This document shows positions 48,238-48,439 of a stretch of 48,439 nt of DNA, in pieces (position 1 is the first letter of the stretch; every line of letters begins with the position of its first letter). Origin of the DNA: Chloroflexota bacterium (lineage in GTDB: Bacteria > Chloroflexota > UBA6077 > FW602-bin22); contig SCUE01000021.1 of NCBI GenBank assembly GCA_004297775.1, positions 1 to 48,439 of the forward strand, given 5' to 3'. The position numbers and the translations under genes are program-made. The notes under the pieces are model-generated. The model was not told the DNA's origin, did no database searches, and worked only from the letters and a program-made list of their open reading frames with translations.

Positions 48238-48439
48238 GTGGACGCTGACACCGGGAATCGAAAGAATGGCTGTCTTCTCATCGGGCTGGTCCTTGTACCG
48301 CTTGAACGTGAATCTCCAGCCGGGTCGTGTCCCTGGACGTGTGTAGAAGCGGGTGCGCGGTCCGCGCGGCCATCGGCGCTCAGCCGACGGCGGGCAGTGG
48401 CAAGGGTATCACCTCCTCTGTGGGCTCGTAGAGCTTGGC
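48238..48439 (-). other. Upstream part of the 47716 frame with an isolated Shine-Dalgarno site
   Basis: Read on the minus strand, GAGGAGGTGAT (48418-48408) is a near-perfect ribosome site. The TTG six bases further opens only seven codons before a stop. The frame that continues into the hypothetical protein at 47716 is one base off. Either a one-base frameshift has broken the real N-terminus, or the site is unused. The window ends 21 bp beyond it. Confidence 0.35.

Noticed and set aside
48401..48425. Sequence resembling the 3' end of 16S rRNA (tatcacctcct)
   Set aside because: It is only the complement of a Shine-Dalgarno site for the minus strand. No rRNA sequence lies next to it.

Overview
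The window is a GC-rich (about 65 % by eye) bacterial chromosomal segment with no rRNA or tRNA gene that I could find. The best taxonomic clue is the secreted protein at 35808-37022. Its N-terminal repeat (FFTQT..., ...FQRLGG...LGYPASRRF) is a type I associate with Chloroflexota, especially Thermomicrobia-like lineages. An F420/FMN luciferase-like monooxygenase, many small-molecule oxidoreductases and frequent GTG/TTG starts fit a Chloroflexota-type soil or water bacterium. This placement is inference. The left edge ends inside a TPR gene whose 129-bp tandem repeats probably broke the assembly.

Most of the window is a catabolic 'accessory metabolism' landscape. It holds short operons and single genes for sugar or carboxylate turnover: two zinc alcohol dehydrogenases, two SDRs, and a 2-oxoacid dehydrogenase operon (E1 alpha, E1 beta, E2, SDR, no E3) downstream of an HpcH/HpaI aldolase. 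Further genes encode a GH172 (DUF2961) glycosidase, two amidohydrolases, a bicupin, a xylose-isomerase-like enzyme, a cyclase/kynurenine-formamidase-like enzyme, a Gfo/Idh/MocA oxidoreductase, a luciferase-like monooxygenase, a dienelactone hydrolase, a UxuA-like enzyme, a glyoxalase-fold protein and an aldo/keto reductase. Transport is represented only by an orphan Tat/lipoprotein solute-binding protein and one MFS carrier.

Between the metabolic genes are many toxin-antitoxin modules. Intact pairs are VapBC (5810-6372), Phd/PIN (7888-8588), DUF2283/DUF4258 (28259-28725) and AbrB/PIN-with-zinc-ribbon (34865-35580). There is also an orphan HicB (17160-17381), a VapB whose VapC is cut to 24 codons (23027-23352) and a HicB-like relic (6373-6525). 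Several have inverted-repeat operators. Other relics between genes include an MGDG-synthase-like glycosyltransferase scrap at about 31200-31299.

Two stretches look like defence or mobile DNA. At 14.1-20.1 kb lie a membrane-anchored protein of unknown function, an AlbA_2 (Schlafen-type) protein, GH172, HicB, a NucS/DUF91-like nuclease and a DUF234-type AAA ATPase-nuclease. The last gene is preceded by a perfect 28-bp AT-rich palindrome. At 43.5-47.7 kb a remnant of a class III nucleotide-cyclase domain runs directly into a 1,267-residue protein with a PD-(D/E)xK-like N-terminus, a P-loop STAND-type NTPase and a long helical C-terminus. That is the architecture of Avs/NLR-like antiphage sensors. 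This last locus is the best candidate for an undescribed system in the window.
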